Origin: Kitasatospora papulosa
Lineage (GTDB): Bacteria > Actinomycetota > Actinomycetes > Streptomycetales > Streptomycetaceae
Assembly (NCBI RefSeq): GCF_000717245.1
Contig: NZ_JNYQ01000005.1
Location: 124,001 to 188,000 of the forward strand
Length of the DNA stretch: 64,000 nt
Direction: 5' to 3'
In this document: positions 41,712 to 50,846 of the stretch, piece by piece
Numbering within the stretch: the stretch's first letter is position 1
Layout: each line of letters begins with the position of its first letter
The notes under the pieces: model-generated
The model's input: only the letters and a program-made list of their open reading frames with translations
What the model was told of the DNA's origin: nothing
The model's database searches: none
Program-made: the position numbers and the translations under genes

Positions 41712-44700
41712 CAGGTTCGGTGCCGTGTCGTAGCTGGGCGGCGTGGCCGCCGGGTGGGCGGCCAGGAGGTCCAGGGCCACCCTGACGGCGTCGTCCAGGA
41801 CCGCGTGGCGGCCCTCGGCCCAGTCGAGCGGGGTGCGCAGCGCCTCCAGATCGGGCTCGACGCCGTGGTTCTCGACGGCCCAGCCGTAGGTGTCGAACCA
41901 GGCCGCGTTCATCGGCACCGTGATCACCGTGCCGTCGCCGAGGCGGTGCCGGCCGGTCATCCCGACGACCCCGCCCCAGGTCCGCTGGCCCACCACGGGC
42001 CCCAGCTTCAGCAGCCGGAACGCGGCGGTGATCATGTCCCCGTCGGAGGACGTGGCCTCGTCCGCGAGGGCGACGACCGGCCCCCGGGGGGCGTTGGACG
42101 CGTACGAGACCGCCTGGGCGTTGCGCGTCAGGTCCCAGCCGAGGATGGTGCGGGTGAGCTTCTCGACGACCAGCTCGCTGATGTGGCCGCCCGCGTTGCC
42201 CCGTACGTCCACGATCAGCGCCGGGCGCGCCACCTCCAGCCGCAGATCGCGGTTGAACTGCGCCCAGCCGGAGCCGCCCATGTCGGGGATGTGCAGGTAG
42301 CCGCACCTGCCGTGGCTCAACTCGCGTACGACGTCACGCCGTTTGGCGACCCAGTCCTGGTAGCGCAGCGGACGCTCGTCGACCAGGGGGACGATCGCGA
42401 TACGGCGTGACCTGCCGCCGCACTCGCCCCCGGCCGGGCGGAACGTCAGCTCCACCGTCGTGCCGCCCGCCGCCGTCAGCAGCGGGTACGGTCCCGCGAC
42501 CGGGTCCACCGGCCTGCCGTCGACGTGGGTGAGTACGGCGCCCTCCCGGATGCCCGCACCGGCGAGCGGTGAACGTGCCTTGGAGTCCGAGGAGTCGCCG
42601 GGCAGGATGCGCTGGACCATCCACTCGCCGTCCCTGCACACGAGGTTGGCGCCCAGCAGCCCGATCGCCCGCTGGTAGTGCGGAGGCCCCTCGTTGCGGC
42701 GGGCGGGTGAGACGTAGGCGTGGGAGGTGCCCAGCTCGCCGAGCACCTCACGCAGCAGGTCGGCGAACTCGTCGGGTGAGGCGACCCGTTCGACCAGGGG
42801 CCGGTACTGGTCCAGTACGCCGTCCCAGTCGATGCCGCACATGTCGGGTTCCCAGAAGTAGGAGCGGATGATCCGCCCCGCCTCCCCGTACGCCTGGCGC
42901 CACTCGGCCGCAGGGTCGACGTCGTGGAGGATGCGGCGCAGGTCGAGGAAGACCGTCGTGTCGTTGTCGCCGCTCTCGTTGGACGGCACGGCGCGCAGTT
43001 CGCCGTCGTCCATGACGACCAGCCGGGTCGCGTCCCCGCTGACCGCGAACCAGTCGAGGTGGGCGACCAGTTCGGTCCTGCGGGCCTTGGCGATGTTGAA
43101 GTGTTCCAGTGTGGGGCGGCCCGACATGTCCGCCGGGTTCGCGAACGTCTCGCCCAGAGCGCCGGAGATCGGCCAGCGCAGCCAGACGAGACCGCCGCCG
43201 CTGACGGGCCGGAGCGCCGAGTACTTCGACGCCGACACCGGGAACGGGGTCACCCTGTTCTCCAGCCCCTCGAACTCCACGATGACCGTCGTGCCCTCGA
43301 CCGGGCCCTCGGGGACGTCCACCGGGTCCAGGCCACCCGCCGCGGGCCGCCCGTCCGGGAGCAGCGCGAAGGGGGAGGGGGTGGCCGAGGAGAGGGGGAC
43401 CAGGTACGGGCGGCAGCCCAGCGGGAAGGAGAGGTCGCCGGTGTGGACGTCGTACACCGGGTCGAAGCCGCGCCAGGACAGGAACGCGAGATAGCGGCCG
43501 TCGCCAGTGAAGACGGGGTTCTCGTCCTCGAAGCGGCCGTTGGTGACATCCACTATCACCGGGGCGCCGGGTCCGGTGATCCGGGCGAGTTTGATCTGCC
43601 GCAGCGAGCGGCCGACGCCGGGGTGCGACCAGGTCAGCCAGTGGCCGTCCGGGGAGAACGCCAGATCGCGGACGGGGCCGTTCACGGAGCGGATGAGCTC
43701 GGTGAGCCCGTCGTCCGGGGCCGGGGCCCCTGCCGCCGGGTTCCCGTCGTCCGGTGGGCCGTCGCCGGGGCCGGCCGGCCCGGTGAGGACGTCCAGCGGG
43801 GCGACGGTCCGCGGTGGGGCCACACCCTCGTCCGGCACCTCGGACGCTACGGACGCCTCCGCGGGGTCCCCGTCCGGGCCCAGGAGGCCCAGGGCCGGCT
43901 CGACGGTGTCCTCCGTGGTGTCCAGCAGGAGCAGCCGGCCGTCGTTCGACGCGATGACCAGCCGCTCGCCCTCCGGGTCGGAGACGATCTCGTGGACCCT
44001 GCCCAGCCGTCCGGCGGCCAGCCGCCGGGGCGGGCGGTCACCGCTGGCCCGGGGGAGGTAGGCGATCTCGACCGCGTCGTCGCCCTCCGCGTCCGTGACG
44101 TAGGCGACCCGTCCGCTGCTGCCCAGCATCTCCGGCAGCCGGACCCGTACGCCCGGGGTGTCGGCGATCGTGCGGGCCGGGCCGTCGCGGTGGGTGAGCC
44201 AGTACAGGCTGCCGCGCACGGAGACGGCGCTCGCGCGGCCCGTCTCGTCCACGGACAGCGAGTCGACATGGCTGGACGCCGGCACCTGGTACGTGCGCCG
44301 GCCGGTCCGTGGACCGCCGAGCCGCACCTCCAGCTTCCGGGGCACCGCGTCCGGCGACTCCAGGTCCTCGACCAGCCACAGGTCGCCGCCGCACTGGTAG
44401 ACGACCCGGTGGCCGTCGCTGGAGGCGTGCCGGGCGTAGAAGGCGTCGTGGTCCGTGTGCCGGCGCAGATCGCTGCCGTCCATCAGGCAGGAGTACAGAT
44501 TGCCGACGCCCTCGTGGTCGGAGAGGAAGGCGATCCGGCGCCCGACGAACATGGGGGCGTCCAGATGGCCGCCGATGTCCGGCAGCAGCCGTTCGCCGTG
44601 CAGCCACAGCCGGCCCATGGCGCCGCCCCGGTACCGCTTCCAGGCCGCGGGCTCGTGCGGCGGCTTCCCGGTGAGCAGCAGGGTCCGCCGCTCACCGTCG

Positions 44701-45158
44701 ACGTCGGCGACCGCGATGTCGGAGACGGGCCCCCAGGGGAGCTTCCCGCCCGGGCTGCCGTCGGTCGGGACGCTGTACGCCCACGAGAAGTACGAGAACG
44801 GCTGGTTGTGCGAGGAGACGGCCAGGATCTGCGACGAGTCCCCCGGATCGGGGCTCCAGCCGCACACCCGGGCGTCGGTCGACCCCCAGTGGGTGAGTCT
44901 GCGAGCGGGGCCGCCGTCGACGGGGACGAGGTGGATCTCGGGGTCGAGGGTGCGCCAGGTCGTGTAGGCGATACGGCTGCCGTCGGGCGAGAAGCGCGGA
45001 TGACCGACCCTGGTCCGGTCGACGGTCAGCCGCCATGCCCGGCCGGGCCGCTGTCCTGCCGGGGCGAGGGGGGCGACCCACAGGTCGTCCTCCGCCGCGA
45101 AGCAGAGCAAGTCCTTGTGGAGGTGGGGGAAACGGAGATACGCGACGTCGTCACTCAC
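41685..45158 (-). CDS. Tricorn-type protease (S41 family)
   Basis: 1157 residues, the tricorn size. N-terminal beta-propeller repeats (FSPDGSRIAYTTWRTLDPEIHLVPVDGG; FAAEDDLWVAPL), a second propeller with DLAFSPDGHWLTW, then helical C1 (Y-F-W-E region SYFWEPDMCGIDWDGVLDQYRPLVERV), a PDZ domain (IREGAVLTHVDGRPV) and the S41 core: GNAGGH and the nucleophile in LADEATSSDGDMI. Degrades peptides released by the proteasome in the cytosol. An acidic/proline linker of about 50 residues interrupts the propellers. GTG 45158 gives the conserved start; the frame is open above it. Confidence 0.9.
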   Translation of the reverse strand: MSDDVAYLRFPHLHKDLLCFAAEDDLWVAPLAPAGQRPGRAWRLTVDRTRVGHPRFSPDGSRIAYTTWRTLDPEIHLVPVDGGPARRLTHWGSTDARVCGWSPDPGDSSQILAVSSHNQPFSYFSWAYSVPTDGSPGGKLPWGPVSDIAVADVDGERRTLLLTGKPPHEPAAWKRYRGGAMGRLWLHGERLLPDIGGHLDAPMFVGRRIAFLSDHEGVGNLYSCLMDGSDLRRHTDHDAFYARHASSDGHRVVYQCGGDLWLVEDLESPDAVPRKLEVRLGGPRTGRRTYQVPASSHVDSLSVDETGRASAVSVRGSLYWLTHRDGPARTIADTPGVRVRLPEMLGSSGRVAYVTDAEGDDAVEIAYLPRASGDRPPRRLAAGRLGRVHEIVSDPEGERLVIASNDGRLLLLDTTEDTVEPALGLLGPDGDPAEASVASEVPDEGVAPPRTVAPLDVLTGPAGPGDGPPDDGNPAAGAPAPDDGLTELIRSVNGPVRDLAFSPDGHWLTWSHPGVGRSLRQIKLARITGPGAPVIVDVTNGRFEDENPVFTGDGRYLAFLSWRGFDPVYDVHTGDLSFPLGCRPYLVPLSSATPSPFALLPDGRPAAGGLDPVDVPEGPVEGTTVIVEFEGLENRVTPFPVSASKYSALRPVSGGGLVWLRWPISGALGETFANPADMSGRPTLEHFNIAKARRTELVAHLDWFAVSGDATRLVVMDDGELRAVPSNESGDNDTTVFLDLRRILHDVDPAAEWRQAYGEAGRIIRSYFWEPDMCGIDWDGVLDQYRPLVERVASPDEFADLLREVLGELGTSHAYVSPARRNEGPPHYQRAIGLLGANLVCRDGEWMVQRILPGDSSDSKARSPLAGAGIREGAVLTHVDGRPVDPVAGPYPLLTAAGGTTVELTFRPAGGECGGRSRRIAIVPLVDERPLRYQDWVAKRRDVVRELSHGRCGYLHIPDMGGSGWAQFNRDLRLEVARPALIVDVRGNAGGHISELVVEKLTRTILGWDLTRNAQAVSYASNAPRGPVVALADEATSSDGDMITAAFRLLKLGPVVGQRTWGGVVGMTGRHRLGDGTVITVPMNAAWFDTYGWAVENHGVEPDLEALRTPLDWAEGRHAVLDDAVRVALDLLAAHPAATPPSYDTAPNLRRPPLPPR

Positions 45159-45213
45159 CCTCCAATGCTTTCCGCGTGAAGGGCCCGCGGCAACTTGTGG
45201 TGCAGGACACAAG

Positions 45214-45226
45214 CGAAACAGTTTCG
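45214..45226. promoter_or_regulatory. TetR operator copy 1
   Basis: Palindrome CGAAACAGTTTCG, 56 bp before the tricorn start. Confidence 0.7.
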
Positions 45227-45259
45227 TTTCGCTGAGGGAGGGGAGTACCTTCTAAGTGT

Positions 45260-45274
45260 ACGAAACAGTTTCGT
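45260..45274. promoter_or_regulatory. TetR operator copy 2
   Basis: Perfect dyad ACGAAAC-A-GTTTCGT, containing the same 13-mer as copy 1; centres 47 bp apart. Lies 64 bp before tetR. Confidence 0.75.
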
Positions 45275-45337
45275 TCCGTCAGTTGATCTTCGGCTGACGT
45301 ACCATCCAGCAGGCGCAATTCAAGAGGAGGTCGACCC

Positions 45338-45910
45338 ATGGCACGCAGCCGGCTCACGCCCGAGCGCGAGAGTGAGCTGTACTCAGCCGTGCTCGATCTT
45401 CTCGGCGAGGTCGGCTACGAAGCCCTGACCATGGACGCCGTTGCCGCCCGAACCCGTTCCAGCAAGGCCACCCTCTACCGTCAGTGGGGGAGCAAGCCCG
45501 AACTCGTCGTCAAGGCGCTGCGGCACAACAAGCCGGTGCAGCTCGCCGAGATCGACACCGGCTCGCTGCGCGGTGACTTCCATGCCGTGCTCCAGCGGAC
45601 CGACGACTGCCAGATGGAGAAGAACTCCGCGCTGATGCGGGGGCTCGGTCAGGCCGTCCACAGCAATCCCGACCTCTTCCAGGCGCTGCGCGAGCTGCTG
45701 ATCGAGCCGGAACTCACCGGTCTCGGACTGATGCTCCAGCGGGCCGTGGACCGGGGTGAAGTGCGTCCGGACAATCCGGCGCTGTCCTTCCTTCCGCACA
45801 TGATGATCGGTGCCTTCGCCGCTCGTGAGCTCGTCGAGGACCGGACCGTCGACCAGGCGTTCCTCATCGACTACGCGGAAGCCGTGGTGTTCCCCGCCCT
45901 CGGCGTCTGA
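45338..45910 (+). CDS. TetR-family transcriptional regulator
   Basis: 190 residues. HTH: LLGEVGYEALTMDAVAARTRSSKATLYRQWGSKPELVVKAL; C-terminal domain of TetR_C_16/AcrR-like type. ATG with agaggagg upstream. Two identical palindromes in the upstream divergent region and the MMPL exporter downstream make it a likely repressor of itself, the exporter and perhaps the tricorn gene. Ligand unknown. Confidence 0.9.
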   Translation: MARSRLTPERESELYSAVLDLLGEVGYEALTMDAVAARTRSSKATLYRQWGSKPELVVKALRHNKPVQLAEIDTGSLRGDFHAVLQRTDDCQMEKNSALMRGLGQAVHSNPDLFQALRELLIEPELTGLGLMLQRAVDRGEVRPDNPALSFLPHMMIGAFAARELVEDRTVDQAFLIDYAEAVVFPALGV

Positions 45911-46049
45911 CGTCCCCGCTCTCCGTCCTCACCGCACGACCCTCCGTACGAACTGACTCCCCGACGCTCCACCTGACACGCCGCTCTCGTCGTCGGGCTG
46001 GTTCCTCACGCCCTTTTCCACTCCACGACCCGACCGGGAGTACCCCGCC

Positions 46050-48263
46050 GTGGCTACATTCCTGTACAAACTCGGACGGCTGGCGTTCCGGCGCCGCCGT
46101 TACGTCGCCCTGATCTGGGTCGCGCTGCTGGCGCTCGCCGGATTCGGCGCGGCCTCCGCGTCCACCGCCACCTCCAGCTCCTTCTCGATCCCCGGAACGG
46201 AGGCCCAGAGGGCCTTCGACCTGCTCGACGAGCGCTTCCCCGGAGGCAGCGCCGACGGCGCCACCGCCCGGGTCGTGTTCAAGGCACCCGGGGACGAGAA
46301 GGTGACCTCCGCGGCCAACAAGGCCGAGATCAAGGGCATCGTCGGCGATCTGAAGTCCGGTTCGGACCAGATCGCCTCGGTCGCCGACCCCTTCGCCGCC
46401 GAGGCGGTGAGCGAGGACGGCTCCACCGCCTACATCTCCGTCTCCTACAAGGTCAGCTCGATGGAGCTGACCGACGGGACGAGGGAGGCGCTGGAGGACG
46501 CCGGTCACGACGCGCAGAGCAGCGGCATGCAGGTGGAGATCGGCGGTGATGCGCTCCAGGTGATGCCGGAGACCGGAGCCACCGAGATCATCGGCGTCGC
46601 CATCGCCGCCGTGGTGCTGGTGATCACCTTCGGGTCCCTGATCGCCGCCGGGCTGCCGCTGCTGACCGCCCTGATCGGGGTCGGGATCGGCGTGTCCACG
46701 ATCACCGCGCTGGCGAACGTGCTGGACCTCGGTTCCACGACCTCCACGCTCGCGATGATGATCGGCCTCGCGGTCGGCATCGACTACGCGCTCTTCATCG
46801 TCTCCCGCTACCGCGCCGAGCTGGCCGAGGGCCGGGAGCGCGAGGAGGCCGCCGGCCGGGCCGTCGGCACGGCGGGATCCGCCGTCGTCTTCGCCGGCCT
46901 CACGGTCGTCATCGCCCTGGTGGGCCTCGCCGTCGTCAACATCCCGATGCTGTCCAAGATGGGCTTCGCCGCCGCCGGCACGGTCGCGATCGCCGTCCTC
47001 ATCGCGCTCACCCTCGTCCCGGCGATGCTGGGCTTCGCGGGCAAGCGGATCATGGGGCGCAGGGCGCGCAAGGCCGCCGAGGCGGAGAACAGGCCCGAGG
47101 CGAAGCCGAACATGGGCACCCGCTGGGCGCGGTTCGTGCTGCGCAGGCCGGTGTGGGTGCTGCTGGTCGGTGTGCTCGGTCTCGGCGCCATCGCCGTACC
47201 GGCCGCCTCGCTGGAGATGGGTCTGCCGGACGACGGCGCCCAGCCGAAGTCGACCACGCAGCGCCAGGCGTACGACATGCTCTCCGACGGCTTCGGCCCC
47301 GGGTTCAACGGTCCGCTGCTCGTCGTCGTGGACACCAAGGGCGCCTCGGACGGCAAGAGCGCCGTCGACCGGGTGTCGCAGGAGATCGAGGGCATCGGCC
47401 ACGTCGCCGCCGTCACCCCGGCAGCCTTCAACAAGGCCGGCGACGCGGCGACCATCACGGTCGTCCCGCAGGACCGGCCGAGCTCCACGGAGACCGAGGA
47501 CGTCGTCCACGCGATCCGTGACGCGGGCCCGCAGATCAAGGACGACACCGGCGCCGAGGTGCTGGTCACCGGTGCCACGGCGATGAACATCGACTTCTCC
47601 GAGAAGATGAACAACGCCCTGCTGCCCTACCTGGCGCTCGTCGTCGGCCTGGCGTTCCTGCTGCTGATGGTGGTCTTCCGCTCGGTCCTCGTCCCGCTGA
47701 AGGCGGCCCTGGGCTTCCTGCTCTCGGTGGTCGCGGCGCTCGGCGCCGTCGTCGCGGTCTTCCAGTGGGGCTGGCTCGGATCGCTCTTCGGGGTCGAGCA
47801 GACGGGCCCGATCATGAGCATGATGCCGATCTTCATGGTCGGTGTGGTGTTCGGCCTCGCCATGGACTACGAGGTCTTCCTGGTCACGCGGATGCGGGAG
47901 GCGTACGTCCACGGGGAGACGCCGGGCCAGGCGATCGTCACCGGCTTCAAACACGGTGCCCGGGTGGTCACGGCCGCCGCGGTGATCATGATGGCCGTCT
48001 TCGCCGGCTTCATCGGCTCCTCCGAGCAGATGATCAAGATGATCGGCTTCTCGCTCGCCATCGCCGTCTTCTTCGACGCCTTCGTGGTCCGCATGGCCGT
48101 CGTGCCCGCGGTGCTCGCGCTGCTCGGCAGGCGTGCCTGGTGGCTGCCGCGCTGGCTGGACCGCGTCCTGCCCAACGTGGACGTGGAGGGCGAGGGCCTG
48201 CGCGAGGACCTCTCCGACGGCCCGGCCGAAGGCGGCGGGGAGCGGGAGCTGGTCCGCGCCTGA
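46050..48263 (+). CDS. MMPL-family (RND superfamily) exporter
   Basis: 737 residues with twelve helices in two repeats of 1+5, each after a large extracytoplasmic loop. Seen: GLAVGIDYALFIVSRYRAELAEG in repeat 1 (the GxxxDY proton-relay motif) and FGLAMDYEVFLVTRMREAY in repeat 2 (MDYEVF, diagnostic of MMPL carriers). Exports lipids or hydrophobic drugs using the proton gradient. GTG 46050 with gggag 9 nt upstream. Follows its TetR regulator by 139 bp. Confidence 0.92.
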   Translation: MATFLYKLGRLAFRRRRYVALIWVALLALAGFGAASASTATSSSFSIPGTEAQRAFDLLDERFPGGSADGATARVVFKAPGDEKVTSAANKAEIKGIVGDLKSGSDQIASVADPFAAEAVSEDGSTAYISVSYKVSSMELTDGTREALEDAGHDAQSSGMQVEIGGDALQVMPETGATEIIGVAIAAVVLVITFGSLIAAGLPLLTALIGVGIGVSTITALANVLDLGSTTSTLAMMIGLAVGIDYALFIVSRYRAELAEGREREEAAGRAVGTAGSAVVFAGLTVVIALVGLAVVNIPMLSKMGFAAAGTVAIAVLIALTLVPAMLGFAGKRIMGRRARKAAEAENRPEAKPNMGTRWARFVLRRPVWVLLVGVLGLGAIAVPAASLEMGLPDDGAQPKSTTQRQAYDMLSDGFGPGFNGPLLVVVDTKGASDGKSAVDRVSQEIEGIGHVAAVTPAAFNKAGDAATITVVPQDRPSSTETEDVVHAIRDAGPQIKDDTGAEVLVTGATAMNIDFSEKMNNALLPYLALVVGLAFLLLMVVFRSVLVPLKAALGFLLSVVAALGAVVAVFQWGWLGSLFGVEQTGPIMSMMPIFMVGVVFGLAMDYEVFLVTRMREAYVHGETPGQAIVTGFKHGARVVTAAAVIMMAVFAGFIGSSEQMIKMIGFSLAIAVFFDAFVVRMAVVPAVLALLGRRAWWLPRWLDRVLPNVDVEGEGLREDLSDGPAEGGGERELVRA

Positions 48264-48389
48264 CCGGTGGTGCGCGTCGCGGTGCGAGCCGCGGCGCGCA
48301 CCGCGACGACCCCGGGGCCGAGTCCGAGCGGATGAGCGGAACGCGCCCCGGAGCGCCGGTTACCTGTGGGGACGGGGGCCGGGGCGAGG

Positions 48390-48422
48390 GAGAGCCCCCG
48401 TGCGCGCCGCACGGGGGCTCTC
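48390..48422. terminator. Bidirectional terminator after the MMPL gene
   Basis: Perfect 14-bp stem 48390-48403 / 48409-48422, 5-nt loop, between convergent genes. Confidence 0.85.
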
Positions 48423-48434
48423 ATGTGTCCGGGG

Positions 48435-48848
48435 TCAGGCGCGGGTGGCGGTGGCCTCCGCCTCCGTGGCCGCCGCACCGGCCGGAGCCGGCCTGGTCGT
48501 CCTGGCGGCCGCAGGGCGCTTCGGCGTCCTCGCTCGGATCTGCGACAGGAAACGGATGAAGGGCGCCTTGTCGAACTGGAAGACGGCGACGCCGTCCTTC
48601 GCGTGCAGTTCGACGACCAGCTGGGCCCGGCCGCACGGCCATATCCCTATGTCGTCGCGGGTGGCGGGGGAGCGCAGGCCGCGTTCCAGGAGGTCGAGGG
48701 CGAAGGCCCAGTCGACACCCCCGGGGAGCCGGACCTGGACGGTCTCCGGATCCTCGGGGTCGTAGCGCAGTTCGACGGGGACCAGGCGGGGGTCGGGGCC
48801 GTCGGTGATGAGCCGGGCTCGGGCGTGTTCTTGGATCACGAGGGACAT
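48435..48848 (-). CDS. ssgE: SsgA-like protein (SALP), probably SsgE
   Basis: 137 residues. SALP signature: VPVELRYDPEDPETVQVRL, DWAFALDLLERGLRSPATRDDIGIWPC, then FDKAPFIRFLSQI. SALPs steer peptidoglycan events in sporulating actinomycetes; SsgE affects spore separation. The name rests on gene order: in S. coelicolor ssgE (SCO3158) lies near pmt (SCO3154) as here, from memory, so treat the E assignment as tentative. The C-terminal 25 residues are Ala/Thr/Arg-rich and atypical. ATG 48848 with aggaggag upstream. Confidence 0.8.
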   Translation of the reverse strand: MSLVIQEHARARLITDGPDPRLVPVELRYDPEDPETVQVRLPGGVDWAFALDLLERGLRSPATRDDIGIWPCGRAQLVVELHAKDGVAVFQFDKAPFIRFLSQIRARTPKRPAAARTTRPAPAGAAATEAEATATRA

Positions 48849-48937
48849 GGCCGGCTCCTCCTGTGTGAAAATCTCTCCCCCTAATGTCCCATATCTTCCC
48901 ATTTAGGCATTTCGGGGTGCCGTCAGTTGTCGTCACT

Positions 48938-48966
48938 GCGCTCTTGCGAACTCTTTGCAAGAGCGC
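48938..48966. promoter_or_regulatory. Nur-type nickel operator
   Basis: TTGCGA-ACTCT-TTGCAA (48944-48960) fits the Nur box TTGCAA-N5-TTGCAA with one mismatch, inside a perfect 10-bp inverted pair GCGCTCTTGC / GCAAGAGCGC. Confidence 0.7.
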
Positions 48967-48968
48967 TC

Positions 48969-48974
48969 TATAGT
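48969..48974 (+). promoter_or_regulatory. -10 box of the nickel transporter operon
   Basis: TATAGT, with TTGCGA (48944-48949) as a -35 at 19-bp spacing inside the Nur-type box; binding would block RNA polymerase. Confidence 0.55.
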
Positions 48975-49024
48975 GGAGCGTTTCCGACCCCGCCAGCAGC
49001 AACGTCCGAAAGCGGAGCCACTCC

Positions 49025-50083
49025 ATGCATGTACCCGACGGTTTCATCGACGCACCCGTCTCCGCCGCCGCAGGTGTCGTCGCCGCCGGTGCGGTCGCCG
49101 TCGGACTCCGCGGCGCCCGGCGTGAACTCGACCAGCGGACCGCTCCGCTGGCCGGGCTCGTCGCCGCCTTCATCTTCGCCGTGCAGATGCTGAACTTCCC
49201 CGTCGCGGCGGGCACCAGCGGCCACCTCCTGGGCGGGGCCCTGGCGGCGATCCTGGTCGGGCCGTACACCGGGGTGCTCTGCATAGCGGTGGTCCTGCTG
49301 ATGCAGGGCATCCTCTTCGCCGACGGCGGGCTCACCGCGCTCGGCGTGAACATCACGGTGATGGGAGTCGTCACCACCGTCGTCGCCTACCTCCTCTTCC
49401 GCGGGCTGACCCGGGTGCTGCCCCGCACCCGCCGCTCGACGACCGCCGCGGCCTTCGTGGCCGCACTCGTCTCCGTGCCGGCCGCCGCGCTCGCCTTCAC
49501 CCTGATCTACGCGATCGGCGGGACCACCGACGTCCCCCTCGGCAAGGTCCTCACCGCGATGGTCGGCGTCCACGTCCTGATCGGGATCGGGGAGGCGGCG
49601 ATCACCGCCCTGACCGTCGGCGCCGTGATCGCGGTACGCCCCGACCTCGTGCACGGCGCCCGCGGTACCGGAGCCCCGCTCAAGCTCCGGATCGACGGCG
49701 AACTCGTCGACGCACCGGCCGCCACCCCCTCACCCGCGCCCGTCGCGGCCCGCTCCACCCGCACGGTCTGGGCCGCCGGCCTGGCCGCAGCGCTCGTCCT
49801 CGCGGGCTTCGTCTCCTTCTACGCCTCCGCGAACCCCGACGGCCTGGAGAAGGTCGCCGCGGACCAGGGCATCGACGAGAAGGCCCAGGAGCACGGCGCC
49901 GCGGACTCCCCGCTCGCCGACTACGGCGTCAGGAACATCACCGACGCCCGCCTCTCCGGAGGCCTCGCCGGAGTGATCGGCGTGGGTGCCACCGTCGTCG
50001 TCGGCAGCGGCGTCTTCTGGGCGGTGCGCAGCCGCCGTACGTCCGAGGGATCCGACGCCCGCACCACCACCGGGTCCGTCTGA
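49025..50083 (+). CDS. cbiM: ECF-type nickel/cobalt transporter, fused CbiM and PDGLE (CbiN-like) subunit
   Basis: 352 residues. The protein starts MHVPDGF: the Met-His N-terminus coordinates the metal in NikM/CbiM. Seven or so helices follow. A linker (LRIDGELVDAP) leads to a C-terminal part with helix LAAALVLAGFVSFYASANPDGLEKVA and ESPLADYG-like SPLADYG, the PDGLE/NikN domain. Provides substrate capture for the ECF transporter with CbiQ and CbiO. The Nur-type box favours nickel over cobalt. Confidence 0.9.
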   Translation: MHVPDGFIDAPVSAAAGVVAAGAVAVGLRGARRELDQRTAPLAGLVAAFIFAVQMLNFPVAAGTSGHLLGGALAAILVGPYTGVLCIAVVLLMQGILFADGGLTALGVNITVMGVVTTVVAYLLFRGLTRVLPRTRRSTTAAAFVAALVSVPAAALAFTLIYAIGGTTDVPLGKVLTAMVGVHVLIGIGEAAITALTVGAVIAVRPDLVHGARGTGAPLKLRIDGELVDAPAATPSPAPVAARSTRTVWAAGLAAALVLAGFVSFYASANPDGLEKVAADQGIDEKAQEHGAADSPLADYGVRNITDARLSGGLAGVIGVGATVVVGSGVFWAVRSRRTSEGSDARTTTGSV

Positions 50084-50084
50084 C

Positions 50085-50846
50085 ATGGGGGCCGGCCACG
50101 CGCACAGGCTCTACCGGCACGGGACCACACCCGTCCACGCGCTCCCCCCGCACTGCAAGCTCGCCGCCGTCCTCTGCTTCGTCGTGGCCGTCGTCTCCAC
50201 CCCGCGCGAGGCGGTCTGGGCGTTCGCGCTGTACGCGGCGCTGCTCGCCGGTGTCGCCGCGGTCGCCAGGATCTCGCCCGGCTTCCTGCTGAAGCGCCTG
50301 GTCATCGAGGTGCCGTTCGTCGCGTTCGCGCTGCTCATGCCGTTCGTCGTCCCCGGCGAGCAGACCGAACTCCTCGGCCTCTCCGTCAGCGTCCCCGGAC
50401 TCTGGGGCGCCTGGAACGTCCTGGCCAAGGGCACCCTCGGCGTCGCCGCCTCCGTGCTCCTGGCCTCCACCACCGAGCTGCGTTCCCTGCTGCTCGGCCT
50501 CCAGCGGCTGCGCCTGCCGCCCCTGCTCGTCCAGATCGCGTCCTTCATGATCCGCTACGGCGACGTGATCGGCGACGAGCTGCGGCGGATGTCGATCGCC
50601 CGGCGCTCCCGCGGGTTCGAGGCGCGCGGCGTACGGCACTGGGGCGTCCTCGCCAAGACGGCGGGCGCCCTCTTCATCCGCTCCTACGAGCGGGGCGAAC
50701 GCGTCCACCTCGCGATGGTCAGCCGCGGCTACACCGGCACCATGCCGGTGATCGACGAGGTGACCGCGACCCGGACCCAGTGGGCGCACGCCGCGGCACT
50801 CCCCGTGCTCGCCCTCGTCGTCTGTCTGCTGGGATGGACCGTATGA
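50085..50846 (+). CDS. cbiQ: ECF transporter transmembrane subunit CbiQ/NikQ
   Basis: 253 residues. Five or six helices, with the EcfT coupling motifs: ARRSRGFEARG and AMVSRGYTG (A-R-G and x-x-R-G repeats) that clamp the ATPase. Starts 1 nt after the cbiM stop and overlaps cbiO by ATGA, so expression is coupled. Confidence 0.9.
   Translation: MGAGHAHRLYRHGTTPVHALPPHCKLAAVLCFVVAVVSTPREAVWAFALYAALLAGVAAVARISPGFLLKRLVIEVPFVAFALLMPFVVPGEQTELLGLSVSVPGLWGAWNVLAKGTLGVAASVLLASTTELRSLLLGLQRLRLPPLLVQIASFMIRYGDVIGDELRRMSIARRSRGFEARGVRHWGVLAKTAGALFIRSYERGERVHLAMVSRGYTGTMPVIDEVTATRTQWAHAAALPVLALVVCLLGWTV

Noticed and set aside
48849..49024. Cobalamin riboswitch before cbiM
   Set aside because: No B12-box or long structured leader; the Nur-type box and promoter lie within 90 bp of the start.
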